A stretch of 64,000 bases of DNA from contig NZ_JAKZKW010000015.1 of assembly GCF_022808695.1 (NCBI RefSeq), forward strand, positions 31,177 to 95,176. Direction: 5' to 3'. The DNA comes from Fundidesulfovibrio soli (GTDB taxonomy: Bacteria > Desulfobacterota > Desulfovibrionia > Desulfovibrionales > Desulfovibrionaceae). The notes below the pieces were generated by a model, which made no database searches, was not told the DNA's origin, and saw only the letters and a list, made by a program, of their open reading frames with translations. Below, piece after piece: positions 54,195 through 62,664 of this stretch (its first letter is position 1; each line of letters starts with the position of its first letter). The translations under genes and the position numbers were made by a program.

Positions 54195-54512
54195 ATGCAG
54201 TGCGACGACAAGGACAAGGCGGAACAGCCCTCCACGGAGGGCAAGTTCACCTTCGAATCAGCCCAGGACGTCAAGACCCTGGTGGGCTACCTCCGGGCCA
54301 TCACCGACGGCTTCGAGGCGGGCTCCATGCGCTTCACCCGCAAGGACCTTGATCTGGTGCTCTCCCCCAAGGGGCTCGTCGGCTTCGCCGTGGAGGCCAA
54401 GGGCAAGGAGGGCCGCATGAAGCTCACCCTCAAGTTCCACTGGCGCGAGAACGTGGAGGCCAAGGAACCCGAGGAGGACACCCTCTCCATCACTCCCGGG
54501 GATGCGAGGTAG
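54195..54512 (+). CDS. amphi-Trp domain protein
   Basis: A 105-residue protein matching the amphi-Trp domain (TIGR04354), named for amphipathic strands and a conserved Trp: KFTFESAQDVKTLVGYLRA, GFEAGSMRF, RMKLTLKFHWREN. Its last strands (MKLTLKF) mirror AKLSIKF of the XXXCH protein, so the two share this domain. AGGAG precedes the start; the next gene starts 3 bp after its stop. Function unknown; a GAK-system marker. Confidence 0.78.
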   Translation: MQCDDKDKAEQPSTEGKFTFESAQDVKTLVGYLRAITDGFEAGSMRFTRKDLDLVLSPKGLVGFAVEAKGKEGRMKLTLKFHWRENVEAKEPEEDTLSITPGDAR

Positions 54513-54515
54513 GCG

Positions 54516-56171
54516 ATGAAGTTTTTGGACGGCGTGGAGGAGAACTTCCGCTTCATGGTCCTGGAAGTGACCAAGCAGGTGGAGAACGCCCTCAAGGTCC
54601 TCGAACACCCGGACCCCGGCCTCGTGGTCAAGATCGAGAGCCGGGACGACTACATAGACAACCTCAAGAGCGTCATCGAGAACAAGTGCTTCTCGCGCAT
54701 CCACACGGGCTTCGGGGGCGACAAGCGCGCCATCGACCAGGCCCGGGCCGTGAACATCATCACCGCCAACCTGGAGCGCATGGCCGACCACGCCGTGAAC
54801 ATCGTGATGCAGCAGCAGTACCTGCGCGATCCGGCGTTCATCAAGCGCTACGACTACCGGGCCTTCTTCGCCGAGATCATGAAGGCCCTGCACCTGGTGA
54901 TCCGGGCGCTCTACAACCAGGACATCGCCCTGGCCTTCAAGATCTGCCGTGTGGAAGTGACCCTGGACACCCTGTTCAAGACCAACTTCGACGCCATCCT
55001 GGCGGACCTGCGCAAGGGCGAATCCCCCGAGAACTGCATCACCTGCCACAACATCTTCCGCTACCTGGAGCGCATGGGGGACACCATCCTCAACATCGGC
55101 GAGGCCATCATCTTCGCCGCCGTGGGGGAGAAGTTCAAGATCCACCAGTATGAGGCCCTCAAGCAGACCCTGAACCAGCTGGGGCAGGAGGTGCCCATCT
55201 CCGACGGGGAGTTCCACTCCATCTGGGGCACGCGTTCGGGCTGCCGCATCGGCAAGGTGGAGGGGACGGGCGGCAGGCAGCGCGGCTCCCGGACCAGCGG
55301 CGTGCTCTTCAAGGAGGGCAACGCGGCCAAGCTGCGCAACGAGGCCCAGAACATCAACCGCTGGAAGTCCGTCATGCCCGGGCTGCCGCCCACCATTCAG
55401 GCCTTCCAGGAGGACGGCGACTCGGCCTCCATGCTCATGGAGTACCTGGGGGGCTGCACCTACCAGGAGGTTGTGCTCACCGGCGCGCCGGACATCGCCG
55501 CCAACGCCACCTTCATCCTGCTGCAGACCGTGCACCAGCTCTGGAGCGACACCATCAGGAAGGAGTCCGTGCGCGGCGGCTACATCAGGCAGCTGCAGAG
55601 CCGCCTGGAGGACGTCTACCGCATGCACCCCTCCTTCAAAACTCCGCGCATGGGCCTGGAGGGCATGGAGATACCCGCCTTCGAGGAGCTGCTGGCCAGC
55701 GCGGCGGAGATCGAGCAGGGGCTTGAGGCTCCGTTCTCGGTGTTCATCCACGGCGACTTCAACATCAACAACATCGTCTACAACCACGAGGAACAGCGCA
55801 TCCACTACATCGACCTGCACCGCTCCAAGGACCAGGACTACGTGCAGGACGTCTCCGTGTTCCTCATCTCCAACTTCCGGCTGCCCGTGCTGGACCTCCG
55901 CCTGCGCGAACGGCTGGACCGCGTGATGCGCGAGTTCCTGCACTTCACCCGCGCCTTCGCGGCGGAGTTCGGCGACGACACCTTCGAGGCCCGCCTGGCT
56001 CTGGGCTTGGTGCGCTCCTTCATCACCTCCAGCAGGTTCGAGTTCAACCAGCGCTTCGCCAAGGAGATGTACCACCGGGGCGTGTTCCTCATGCAGGACC
56101 TGCTGGCGCACAGCCGCAGCAGCTGCCCCTGGCGCGGCTACCGCCTGCCCGAGGCCGTGCTCATCTACTGA
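54516..56171 (+). CDS. PhoU domain fused to APH-like kinase
   Basis: A 551-residue fusion. Residues 1-230 are PhoU-like, with both three-helix repeats and their metal motif: ANLERMADHAVNIV (about 84) and RYLERMGDTILNIGEAI (about 181). Residues about 260-551 form an aminoglycoside/choline-kinase-like domain: LMEYLGGCTYQEVV hinge, catalytic FIHGDFNINNIVYN (Asp about 411) and IHYIDLHRS metal Asp (about 432). PhoU normally reports phosphate status to PstSCAB/PhoR; joined to a kinase it may switch phosphorylation of a small molecule or peptide with phosphate supply. The local pst operon lacks phoU. Confidence 0.82.
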   Translation: MKFLDGVEENFRFMVLEVTKQVENALKVLEHPDPGLVVKIESRDDYIDNLKSVIENKCFSRIHTGFGGDKRAIDQARAVNIITANLERMADHAVNIVMQQQYLRDPAFIKRYDYRAFFAEIMKALHLVIRALYNQDIALAFKICRVEVTLDTLFKTNFDAILADLRKGESPENCITCHNIFRYLERMGDTILNIGEAIIFAAVGEKFKIHQYEALKQTLNQLGQEVPISDGEFHSIWGTRSGCRIGKVEGTGGRQRGSRTSGVLFKEGNAAKLRNEAQNINRWKSVMPGLPPTIQAFQEDGDSASMLMEYLGGCTYQEVVLTGAPDIAANATFILLQTVHQLWSDTIRKESVRGGYIRQLQSRLEDVYRMHPSFKTPRMGLEGMEIPAFEELLASAAEIEQGLEAPFSVFIHGDFNINNIVYNHEEQRIHYIDLHRSKDQDYVQDVSVFLISNFRLPVLDLRLRERLDRVMREFLHFTRAFAAEFGDDTFEARLALGLVRSFITSSRFEFNQRFAKEMYHRGVFLMQDLLAHSRSSCPWRGYRLPEAVLIY

Positions 56172-56191
56172 TCGGATTTCTGGAGAGTGAC

Positions 56192-57067
56192 ATGAAAAAG
56201 ATTGGCGTTGTGGGCATTACGGACGGCTGGTCCTCCGAGGTGTTGGCGGACGCCTGCCGCAAGCACACGGGCTTCCGCCTGCTCATCGACATGGACAAGG
56301 CCGTGCTGGACCTGCAACACGGCACCGTGAGCTACAACGGGCAGGACCTGCTGGAGCTGGACGCGCTCATCGTCAAGAAGATCGCGCCGCAGTACTCCCC
56401 GGACGTGCTCGACCGGCTGGAGATGCTGCGCTTCCTGGAGCTCAAGGGCCTGCCGGTGTTCTCCAAGCCCTCCTCCATCATCAGGCTCATCGACCGCCTG
56501 AGCTGCACCGTGACCCTGCGCGCGGGCGGCCTGCCCATGCCCGCCACGGTCATCACCGAGGACGTGGGTGAGGCCCTGCACGCCGTGGAGCGCTTCGGCA
56601 AGGCCGTGTTCAAGCCGCTCTATTCCACCAAGGCCCGGGGCATGGAGGTCATCACCGCGGGCGACGGAGCCAGGGAGCGCATCGAGGCATTCAAGCAGGC
56701 GGGCAACGCGGTCATGTACCTGCAGAAGATGCTGCCGCCCCTGGAGAAGGACCTGGGCGTCACCTTCCTGGGCGGCGAGTACCTGGCCACCTACGCCCGC
56801 AAGTCGGGCGGCTCCAGTTGGAACACCACCACCAACGCCGGGGGCAAGTACGTGGCCGTGGAGCCCTCCCCCGAGATCGTGGCGCTGGCGCGGAAGGCCC
56901 AGTCCCTCTTCGACATGGCTTTCACCTGCGTGGACATCGCTGAAACGGCCGACGGCCCCATCGTGTTCGAAGTATCGGCCTTCGGCGGGTTCCGGGGCCT
57001 CCTCGACGCCTGCGGCATCGACGCCGCGGACGCTTACGTCAAATTTGTTCTGGAGCGCCTCGCATGA
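56192..57067 (+). CDS. GAK system ATP-grasp enzyme
   Basis: A 291-residue RimK-like ATP-grasp protein (TIGR04356 type). Central ATP-binding strands are VFSKPSSIIRLIDRL, AVFKPLYSTKARGMEV and VMYLQKMLPP; C-terminal IVFEVSAFGGFRGL holds the metal-binding acidic/Asn position (here ES instead of the common EVN). Such enzymes form amide or ester bonds via acyl-phosphates. Its stop overlaps the next start (ATGA). Confidence 0.85.
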   Translation: MKKIGVVGITDGWSSEVLADACRKHTGFRLLIDMDKAVLDLQHGTVSYNGQDLLELDALIVKKIAPQYSPDVLDRLEMLRFLELKGLPVFSKPSSIIRLIDRLSCTVTLRAGGLPMPATVITEDVGEALHAVERFGKAVFKPLYSTKARGMEVITAGDGARERIEAFKQAGNAVMYLQKMLPPLEKDLGVTFLGGEYLATYARKSGGSSWNTTTNAGGKYVAVEPSPEIVALARKAQSLFDMAFTCVDIAETADGPIVFEVSAFGGFRGLLDACGIDAADAYVKFVLERLA

Positions 57068-58134
57068 ACCTCACCCTGAAGGGGGTCCTTGCCCCCATCC
57101 TCGCCGCCAACCCCTGCCCGCACACCCTCGGCCTGCGTTTCGGAAGCTACCCGCTTGACGTGCGTTCCAACGAGCCCGCGCTCATCGCCTGGCTTGCGGA
57201 CTACTTCCGCGACTTCCTGCGCCAGGGCGGCCCGGCCGTCTGCGAGGTACTGGCCATAGAGGGCAAGCCCCAGAGGCTGCATCTGGACTACCAACTCAAG
57301 GAGCCCGAGCCGGGCAAGACCAAGATCAAGGAGGAATGGGCGGCCCTCGAGGGCGGACGGGCGGTGCACAAGCGCCTCACCGGCATGGCCTTCCTCTTCG
57401 GCGAGGGCCTCAACGTGGCCGTCGGTCCCTGCCTGGAGAACCCCAACCAGGTGGTCAACTTCATCAACAACCGCTTCATCGAGCACAGGCTCAACGAGGG
57501 CTGCCTGCTGGGCCACGCGGCGGGCGTGTCGCACGAGGGCGCGGGCCTGAGCCTGGCAGGGTTCTCGGGCATGGGCAAGTCAACCCTGGCCCTGCACATG
57601 ATGAATCACGGCCTGCATTTCGTCTCCAACGACCGGATCATGCTGGGCCGCAGCAACGGCGACCTCATGATGTACGGCGTGGCCAAGATGCCCCGGGTGA
57701 ACCCCGGCACCGTGCTCAACAACCCGAGCTTGGCCTCGGTGATGCCCGAATCCGACAGGGCCGCCTTCAAGGACCTGCCCCTGGAGGAGCTCTGGAGCCT
57801 GGAGCACAAGTACGACGCCTTCATCGACACCTGCTACGGCCCCGGCCGCTTCGACCTGGAAGCCCGCATGAAGGGCCTGGCCATCCTGAACTGGACGCGC
57901 AGCGGCGGCGAGCACCGCGTGGCCCCGGTGGACATCGGCCAGCGGCGCGACCTGCTCCCGGCCTTCATGAAGAGCACGGGGCTCTTCTTCGAGTCCACCG
58001 GCGACCTCACCGTGCCGGACTTCTCCGAGGATGCCTACGTGGAGATGCTCTCGGGCTGCGCCGTGCTGGAGGTGACCGGCAGGATCGACTTCGAGAAGGC
58101 GGCCGCCGAGCTGGCCGCGTTCCTGAGAGGCTGA
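57064..58134 (+). CDS. HprK-related kinase B (GAK)
   Basis: A 356-residue protein of the HprK-related kinase B type (TIGR04355). The P-loop GFSGMGKSTLALHMM (about 166) and following HFVSNDRIML resemble HPr kinase/phosphorylase (GxSGxGKS; SDD). HprK phosphorylates Ser of HPr; no ptsH is present in the window, so a different Ser/Thr or small-molecule acceptor is likely. Translationally coupled to the ATP-grasp gene. Confidence 0.85.
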   Translation: MNLTLKGVLAPILAANPCPHTLGLRFGSYPLDVRSNEPALIAWLADYFRDFLRQGGPAVCEVLAIEGKPQRLHLDYQLKEPEPGKTKIKEEWAALEGGRAVHKRLTGMAFLFGEGLNVAVGPCLENPNQVVNFINNRFIEHRLNEGCLLGHAAGVSHEGAGLSLAGFSGMGKSTLALHMMNHGLHFVSNDRIMLGRSNGDLMMYGVAKMPRVNPGTVLNNPSLASVMPESDRAAFKDLPLEELWSLEHKYDAFIDTCYGPGRFDLEARMKGLAILNWTRSGGEHRVAPVDIGQRRDLLPAFMKSTGLFFESTGDLTVPDFSEDAYVEMLSGCAVLEVTGRIDFEKAAAELAAFLRG

Positions 58135-58144
58135 ACACATAGTC

Positions 58145-58175
58145 GGCGTCCGGCCGGCAGTGCCGGCGCGACGCC
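58145..58175 (+). other. Intercistronic hairpin
   Basis: Stem GCCGGC/GCCGGC with loop AGT, extended by GGCGTC/GACGCC across a small internal loop, between the kinase and CofD-like genes. It could stabilise or attenuate the message. Confidence 0.45.
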
Positions 58176-58187
58176 CAGGGCCCGCGC

Positions 58188-59384
58188 ATGACCAAAGTAT
58201 CCGTCACACACACCGTCACACTGCCGGACCCGGTGCGCATCGCGCGCTACCTCAAGGCCCCGGAGCTGGGGCCCAAGGCGCTCTTCTTCAGCGGTGGCAC
58301 GGCCCTGCGCGACCTCTCGCGCGAGCTGGTGCGCTACACGCACAACTCCGTGCACCTGATCACGCCATTCGATTCCGGCGGCTCATCGGCCAAGCTGCGC
58401 AAGAGCTTCCACATGCTGGCCGTGGGCGACCTGCGCAACCGGCTCATGGCCCTGGCGGACCGCACCCTGCACGGCAACCCGCAGATCTACCGCCTCTTCG
58501 CCCACCGCCTTCCCAAGGACCAGTGCCAGGACGATCTCGCCGCCATGCTCGACGAGATGATCTCCGGCAAGGCCCCCCTGGTGGCCGACGTGCCGGACCC
58601 CATGCGCAAGATCATCCGCACGCACCTGGGGTTCTTCCGCCACGCCATGCGCGATCACAAGTTCGACCTGCGCGGCGCGAGCATCGGCAACCTGATCCTG
58701 GCCGGGGGCTTCTTCAACTACAACCGCCAGATCGACCCGGTGATCTACATGTTCGCCATGATGGTCAAGGCGCGCGGCACCGTGCGGCCCATCGTCAACC
58801 GGGACCTCACCCTGGCCGCCGAGCTGGCGGACGGCACCGTGCTGGCCGGGCAGCACCTGCTCACCGGCAAGGAGGAGGGGCCGATCAAGAGCCCCGTGAA
58901 GCGGGTCTACCTCTGCGCCAGCCAGAAGGACACGACCCCCGTGGAGGTGGAGATCCGCCGAAAGATCAAGGACTCCATCCGCTCCTCTGAGCTGATCTGC
59001 TACCCCATGGGCAGCTTCTATTCGAGCCTGGTGGCCAACCTGCTGCCCAGGGGCGTGGGCGATGCCGTGGCCAAGGCCCAATGCCCCAAGGTGTTCGTGC
59101 CCAACCCGGCGGGGGACCCGGAACAGCTTGGCCTGGGCCTGGGCGAGAGCGTGCGGCGGCTGGTGGAGTACCTGCGGGCCAGCTGCTCCAAGCCGCGCCC
59201 CACGAGCGCGCTGCTCAACTTCGTGATGCTCGACAAGAGGCTTGAGATCTACCAGCACCCGCTGGCGCTCAAGCAACTGGAAGGAATGGGGATAGGGATC
59301 ATCGAGTGCGACCTCGCCAGCGAGGAGAACGCCCCCCTGTTCGACGAGTGCAAGGTCATCGAGCATTTGCTGTCGCTGGCGTGA
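58188..59384 (+). CDS. GAK system CofD-like protein
   Basis: A 398-residue protein of the CofD/YvcK superfamily (TIGR04357 type). KALFFSGGTALRDLSREL (about 30) and TPFDSGGSSAKLRKSF (about 59) are the nucleotide and substrate loops seen as GGT and DDGGSSGRLR in relatives; GASIGNLILAGGFF follows. CofD transfers phospholactyl groups from a nucleotide to a deazaflavin; YvcK/GlmR binds UDP-sugars. Activity here is unknown. Last gene of the GAK run. Confidence 0.85.
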   Translation: MTKVSVTHTVTLPDPVRIARYLKAPELGPKALFFSGGTALRDLSRELVRYTHNSVHLITPFDSGGSSAKLRKSFHMLAVGDLRNRLMALADRTLHGNPQIYRLFAHRLPKDQCQDDLAAMLDEMISGKAPLVADVPDPMRKIIRTHLGFFRHAMRDHKFDLRGASIGNLILAGGFFNYNRQIDPVIYMFAMMVKARGTVRPIVNRDLTLAAELADGTVLAGQHLLTGKEEGPIKSPVKRVYLCASQKDTTPVEVEIRRKIKDSIRSSELICYPMGSFYSSLVANLLPRGVGDAVAKAQCPKVFVPNPAGDPEQLGLGLGESVRRLVEYLRASCSKPRPTSALLNFVMLDKRLEIYQHPLALKQLEGMGIGIIECDLASEENAPLFDECKVIEHLLSLA

Positions 59385-59395
59385 GGGGTGGCGCC

Positions 59396-60178
59396 TTACC
59401 TCGCCTTCAACCAACTGAGCGCCCGCCGGGCCTCCTCGGGGCGCAATCTGCTGATGGCGCTGCTCAGGGCGTCCAACTGCACCTCCACGTCGTCCAGCGG
59501 GGGGATGTCCGGCAGCTCGGGCAGGCCCAGCGCGTCCAGGTCGATGGCCTTGAAGGCCAGCTCCCTGTCCAGCTTCCTTACGTCCTCCCATCCCGTGCCG
59601 CCCACCACGGCCTCCTTCTCCACCTCGGCCGGGTCCATGGACTTGGCGAAGGAGAGCACCGCGCTGGGCGACTGACCGCTGTTCACCCCCTCCACCTCGG
59701 CGTTGATGGTCTCGGCCAGGGCCTTGAGGCTGTCCAGGTTGGGCAGGAGGATCTTGCGCGCCGGGTTGTGCGGGTCAGGTCCGTAGGCGCCGTGCAGGTA
59801 GTCCTGCGTGGCCGCGCGCACGGCCATGTAAACATAACGCACGCTCTTGGCGTAGCGCCCGGCGAAGGTCAGGGCGAAGGGCGGGGTGAAGCGCCAGGGG
59901 TCGCCCGCGGCGGCGGCCAGGGCGGGCAGGGCGCCCGCGTCCACCCCGCATTCCCGGAAGAAGCCGATAGTCAGTTCCTCGTCGACCAGCAGGCCGAACA
60001 ACGCGCCCCAGTGCTTCAATGCGCGCAGCCCCATCCCGCGCACGTCTCCCGCCAATGCGGCGAACCCTTCCAGCCGCGCCTCCACTTTGCGGCGGCGCGA
60101 AAAGAAGTTGTCCGCCATCTCGGTCATGGTCTCGGTGTAGAAATCTTCCAGGAACGACTTGTTCTTGGGCATGCGCAA
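59396..60178 (-). CDS. Conserved hypothetical protein facing GAK
   Basis: A 260-residue soluble, mostly helical protein, unrecognised. Features: basic N terminus (NFFSRRRKVEARLEG), YAKSVRYVYMAVRAATQDYL in the middle, and an acidic, Leu/Pro-rich C terminus (DLDALGLPELPDIPPLDD). It converges on the CofD-like gene with 11 bp between stops and is divergent from the EAL/GGDEF gene. ATG at 60172 is an alternative start. Confidence 0.6.
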   Translation of the reverse strand: MRMPKNKSFLEDFYTETMTEMADNFFSRRRKVEARLEGFAALAGDVRGMGLRALKHWGALFGLLVDEELTIGFFRECGVDAGALPALAAAAGDPWRFTPPFALTFAGRYAKSVRYVYMAVRAATQDYLHGAYGPDPHNPARKILLPNLDSLKALAETINAEVEGVNSGQSPSAVLSFAKSMDPAEVEKEAVVGGTGWEDVRKLDRELAFKAIDLDALGLPELPDIPPLDDVEVQLDALSSAISRLRPEEARRALSWLKAR

Positions 60179-60252
60179 CCTCTTTCCAGTGATTCACCCC
60201 TACGGGGCGGTGGCGATCTTGGCAAGGCCCGGCGCAGGGATGTAACAATGAC

Positions 60253-60281
60253 CGTCACACGTTCTTCACATTCCTTTCACG
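60253..60281 (+). promoter_or_regulatory. Pho box (three repeats) upstream of EAL/GGDEF gene
   Basis: CGTCACA (60253), CTTCACA (60264) and TTTCACG (60275), each 7 bp with 4-bp spacers, thus an exact 11-bp period. It ends 42 bp before the start of the gene. Same layout as the pstS box. Confidence 0.78.
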
Positions 60282-60323
60282 CTTCCGCCAAGCTGCGAGT
60301 GCATTTGGGTATACCAAGACAGC

Positions 60324-62660
60324 ATGGCAGTGAGCATCATGGACTTCAAGCCGCGTCTGGAGCAGCGCTTTCTGCGCACCGGCAAGCCCGCCCCTTCCCT
60401 GGGGCGGACGCTGTCACTTTTCGACCCCCCGCATCGCGACATCCTGGAAAACATGCTCTCCCTGGGCCAACCCGTGGGCGTCATGCTCTTCGAAATCCAG
60501 GACTTCTACATGTTCTCGCGCATCTATGGGCAGGATATATCCGACGCCCTGGCCACGGCCATGGAGGCCGCGCTGGCCTCCCTTGCCAGTGAGCAGGTGC
60601 AGGGGCTGCCCCTGGTGCTCCTCGAGCGCCTGGAGGGCGACAAGCATCTGCTGGTGCTTGGGGGCGTGGGGCTGCGGCAGGAGGCCCTGACGCACACGGC
60701 CTCCATCATGCGCCTGAACCTGCGCGCCCGCCTGAAGCGGGAGGCGCTCAACCTCACCGGCCAGGACCTGGAGCTGGCGGTGGGCGTGGCCCGGCTGCAG
60801 AAGGGCTCGGGGCGCAAGGGGCTGGAGCAGGCCATGCACACGGCCCTGGCCGACGCCCACGGCATGATCCGGGGCACGGCCAACCCCACGGCGGGCGGCC
60901 TGCTGGGCGAGTTCCGCTCCGTGCTGGAGACCGGCGGGGTCCGCGCCGTGTACCAGCCCGTGGTGGACCTGCGCGGCGGGGGCATCTTCGCCTGGGAGGC
61001 CCTGGCGCGAGGCCCGGCCGGGAGCACCTTCGAGAATCCGGCCATGCTCTTCGGCTTCGCCGAGGAGAACAACCTGGTCTTCCCCCTGGAGCGGGCCTGC
61101 CGCGCCGCCGCGCTCAAGGGCTTCGGCAACCCGGGCGCGGGGCGAAAGCTCTTCCTCAACGTGCACCCGCGCACCCTGGTGGACCCCCAGTTCAACCCCG
61201 GCGAGACGGTCAGGCTGCTGGATTCCCTCGGCCTGGAGCCCCACGACGTGGTGCTCGAAATCACCGAGCGTCACTCCACCAAGGATTTCTCGCTCTTCCA
61301 CCGCACCCTGGACCACTACCGGGGCGAGGGCTACAAGGTCGCCGTGGACGACGTGGGCACCGGTTATTCCGGCCTGTGGTCCATCGCGGAGATCCGCCCG
61401 GACTTCATCAAGCTGGACATGTCCCTGGTGCGCGGCATCGACTCCAACCCGGTGAAGCGCGCCCTGATCGAGACCTTCCTGACCTTCTCCGACAAGGTGG
61501 GCTGCAAGGTGGTGGCCGAGGGTATCGAGACGCCCACCGAGCTCACCTCCCTGGTGGCCATGGGCGTGCACTACGGGCAGGGCTACTTCCTGGCCCGGCC
61601 CGGCGCGCCGCGCCCGGAGCTGAGCCCCGAGGCCGCCCGCCTGATCGTCACGGGCAACCGCCGCTCCATGGCCGAGTTCAAGTGCTCCGCGCCCATCGGC
61701 AGCCACGCGGACCAGGCCGTGCAGGTGCAGGCCACGGCCAACGTGGGCGAGGTGAAGCGCTTCCTGGAGCAGCACCCCCAGGTGAGCTCCGTGGCCGTGA
61801 TCTCCGGCAGGCGCCCGGTGGGGCTGGTGACGCGCCACCAGATGGACAGGGTGCTCTCCTCCCAGTACGGGCTGGCGCTCTACACCAACCGGCCCGTGAC
61901 CAGGATCATGGACAGCCAGCCCCTCATCGTGGACTGGAACACCCCCGTGGAGGTGGTGGCCCAGGCGGCCATGAACCGCGAGGGCTACAAGGTCTACGAC
62001 CACGTCCTGGTCACGAGGGAGGGGAAGCTCTCTGGGCTGGCCTCGGTGCAGAAGATCCTGGACGCCCTGGCCCAGGTGCAGATGGAGCTGGCCAAGGGGG
62101 CCAACCCGCTCTCGGGCCTGCCCGGCAACGTGGCCATCGAGCGGGAGATGGAGTCCAGGGTGGGCAGCGGTGAGCCGGTGAGCTTCATCTACGCCGACCT
62201 GGACAACTTCAAGGTCTACAACGACTCCTACGGCTTCAAGGCGGGCGACGAGATCATCCTCATGGCCTCGCGCATCATGGCCTGGGCCCTGCGCCGCCAT
62301 GGCTCCCCCAAGGACTTCCTGGGCCACGTGGGAGGGGACGACTTCGTGCTGGTGACCACCCCGGACAGGGCGGAGCGCATCTGCCGGGCCGTCACGCGCT
62401 GCTTCAAGCGGCTGGCCCCCTCCTGCTACGGCGACCAGGACAGGGCGGCGGGCTACATCACGGGCAAGGACCGCTCCGGCAAGGAGGGGCGCTTCGGGTT
62501 CGTGAGCGTCTCCCTGGCCATCGTGGACTGCCAGGGCAACTGCACGCTCGATTCCATCTCGCACCGCTCGGCCGAGATGAAGAAGTACGCCAAGATTCAG
62601 CCCGGCAACGTCTGGGTTCGCGACAGGCGCGGCCCCTCCGGGCTCGCCTCCCTCTGCTGA
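60324..62660 (+). CDS. GGDEF-like/EAL/CBS/GGDEF c-di-GMP protein
   Basis: A 778-residue protein. Order: degenerate GGDEF-like segment (about 45-190), EAL phosphodiesterase (about 200-435; WEALARGP, LNVHPRTL, LEITER, VDDVGTGYSGL, KLDMSLVRGI, AEGIETP), two CBS domains (about 460-580), and a C-terminal GGDEF domain (about 590-770) with VGGDDFVLV. The EAL site is complete, so hydrolysis of c-di-GMP is likely; GGDDF may make it or bind GTP. CBS domains bind adenosine nucleotides. The Pho box suggests induction on phosphate shortage. Confidence 0.9.
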   Translation: MAVSIMDFKPRLEQRFLRTGKPAPSLGRTLSLFDPPHRDILENMLSLGQPVGVMLFEIQDFYMFSRIYGQDISDALATAMEAALASLASEQVQGLPLVLLERLEGDKHLLVLGGVGLRQEALTHTASIMRLNLRARLKREALNLTGQDLELAVGVARLQKGSGRKGLEQAMHTALADAHGMIRGTANPTAGGLLGEFRSVLETGGVRAVYQPVVDLRGGGIFAWEALARGPAGSTFENPAMLFGFAEENNLVFPLERACRAAALKGFGNPGAGRKLFLNVHPRTLVDPQFNPGETVRLLDSLGLEPHDVVLEITERHSTKDFSLFHRTLDHYRGEGYKVAVDDVGTGYSGLWSIAEIRPDFIKLDMSLVRGIDSNPVKRALIETFLTFSDKVGCKVVAEGIETPTELTSLVAMGVHYGQGYFLARPGAPRPELSPEAARLIVTGNRRSMAEFKCSAPIGSHADQAVQVQATANVGEVKRFLEQHPQVSSVAVISGRRPVGLVTRHQMDRVLSSQYGLALYTNRPVTRIMDSQPLIVDWNTPVEVVAQAAMNREGYKVYDHVLVTREGKLSGLASVQKILDALAQVQMELAKGANPLSGLPGNVAIEREMESRVGSGEPVSFIYADLDNFKVYNDSYGFKAGDEIILMASRIMAWALRRHGSPKDFLGHVGGDDFVLVTTPDRAERICRAVTRCFKRLAPSCYGDQDRAAGYITGKDRSGKEGRFGFVSVSLAIVDCQGNCTLDSISHRSAEMKKYAKIQPGNVWVRDRRGPSGLASLC

Positions 62661-62664
62661 GCGT

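Noticed and set aside
58203-58219. GTCAC pair resembling a Pho box
   Set aside because: Spacing is 12 bp instead of 11 and it lies inside the CofD-like coding sequence (VSVTHTVTL).
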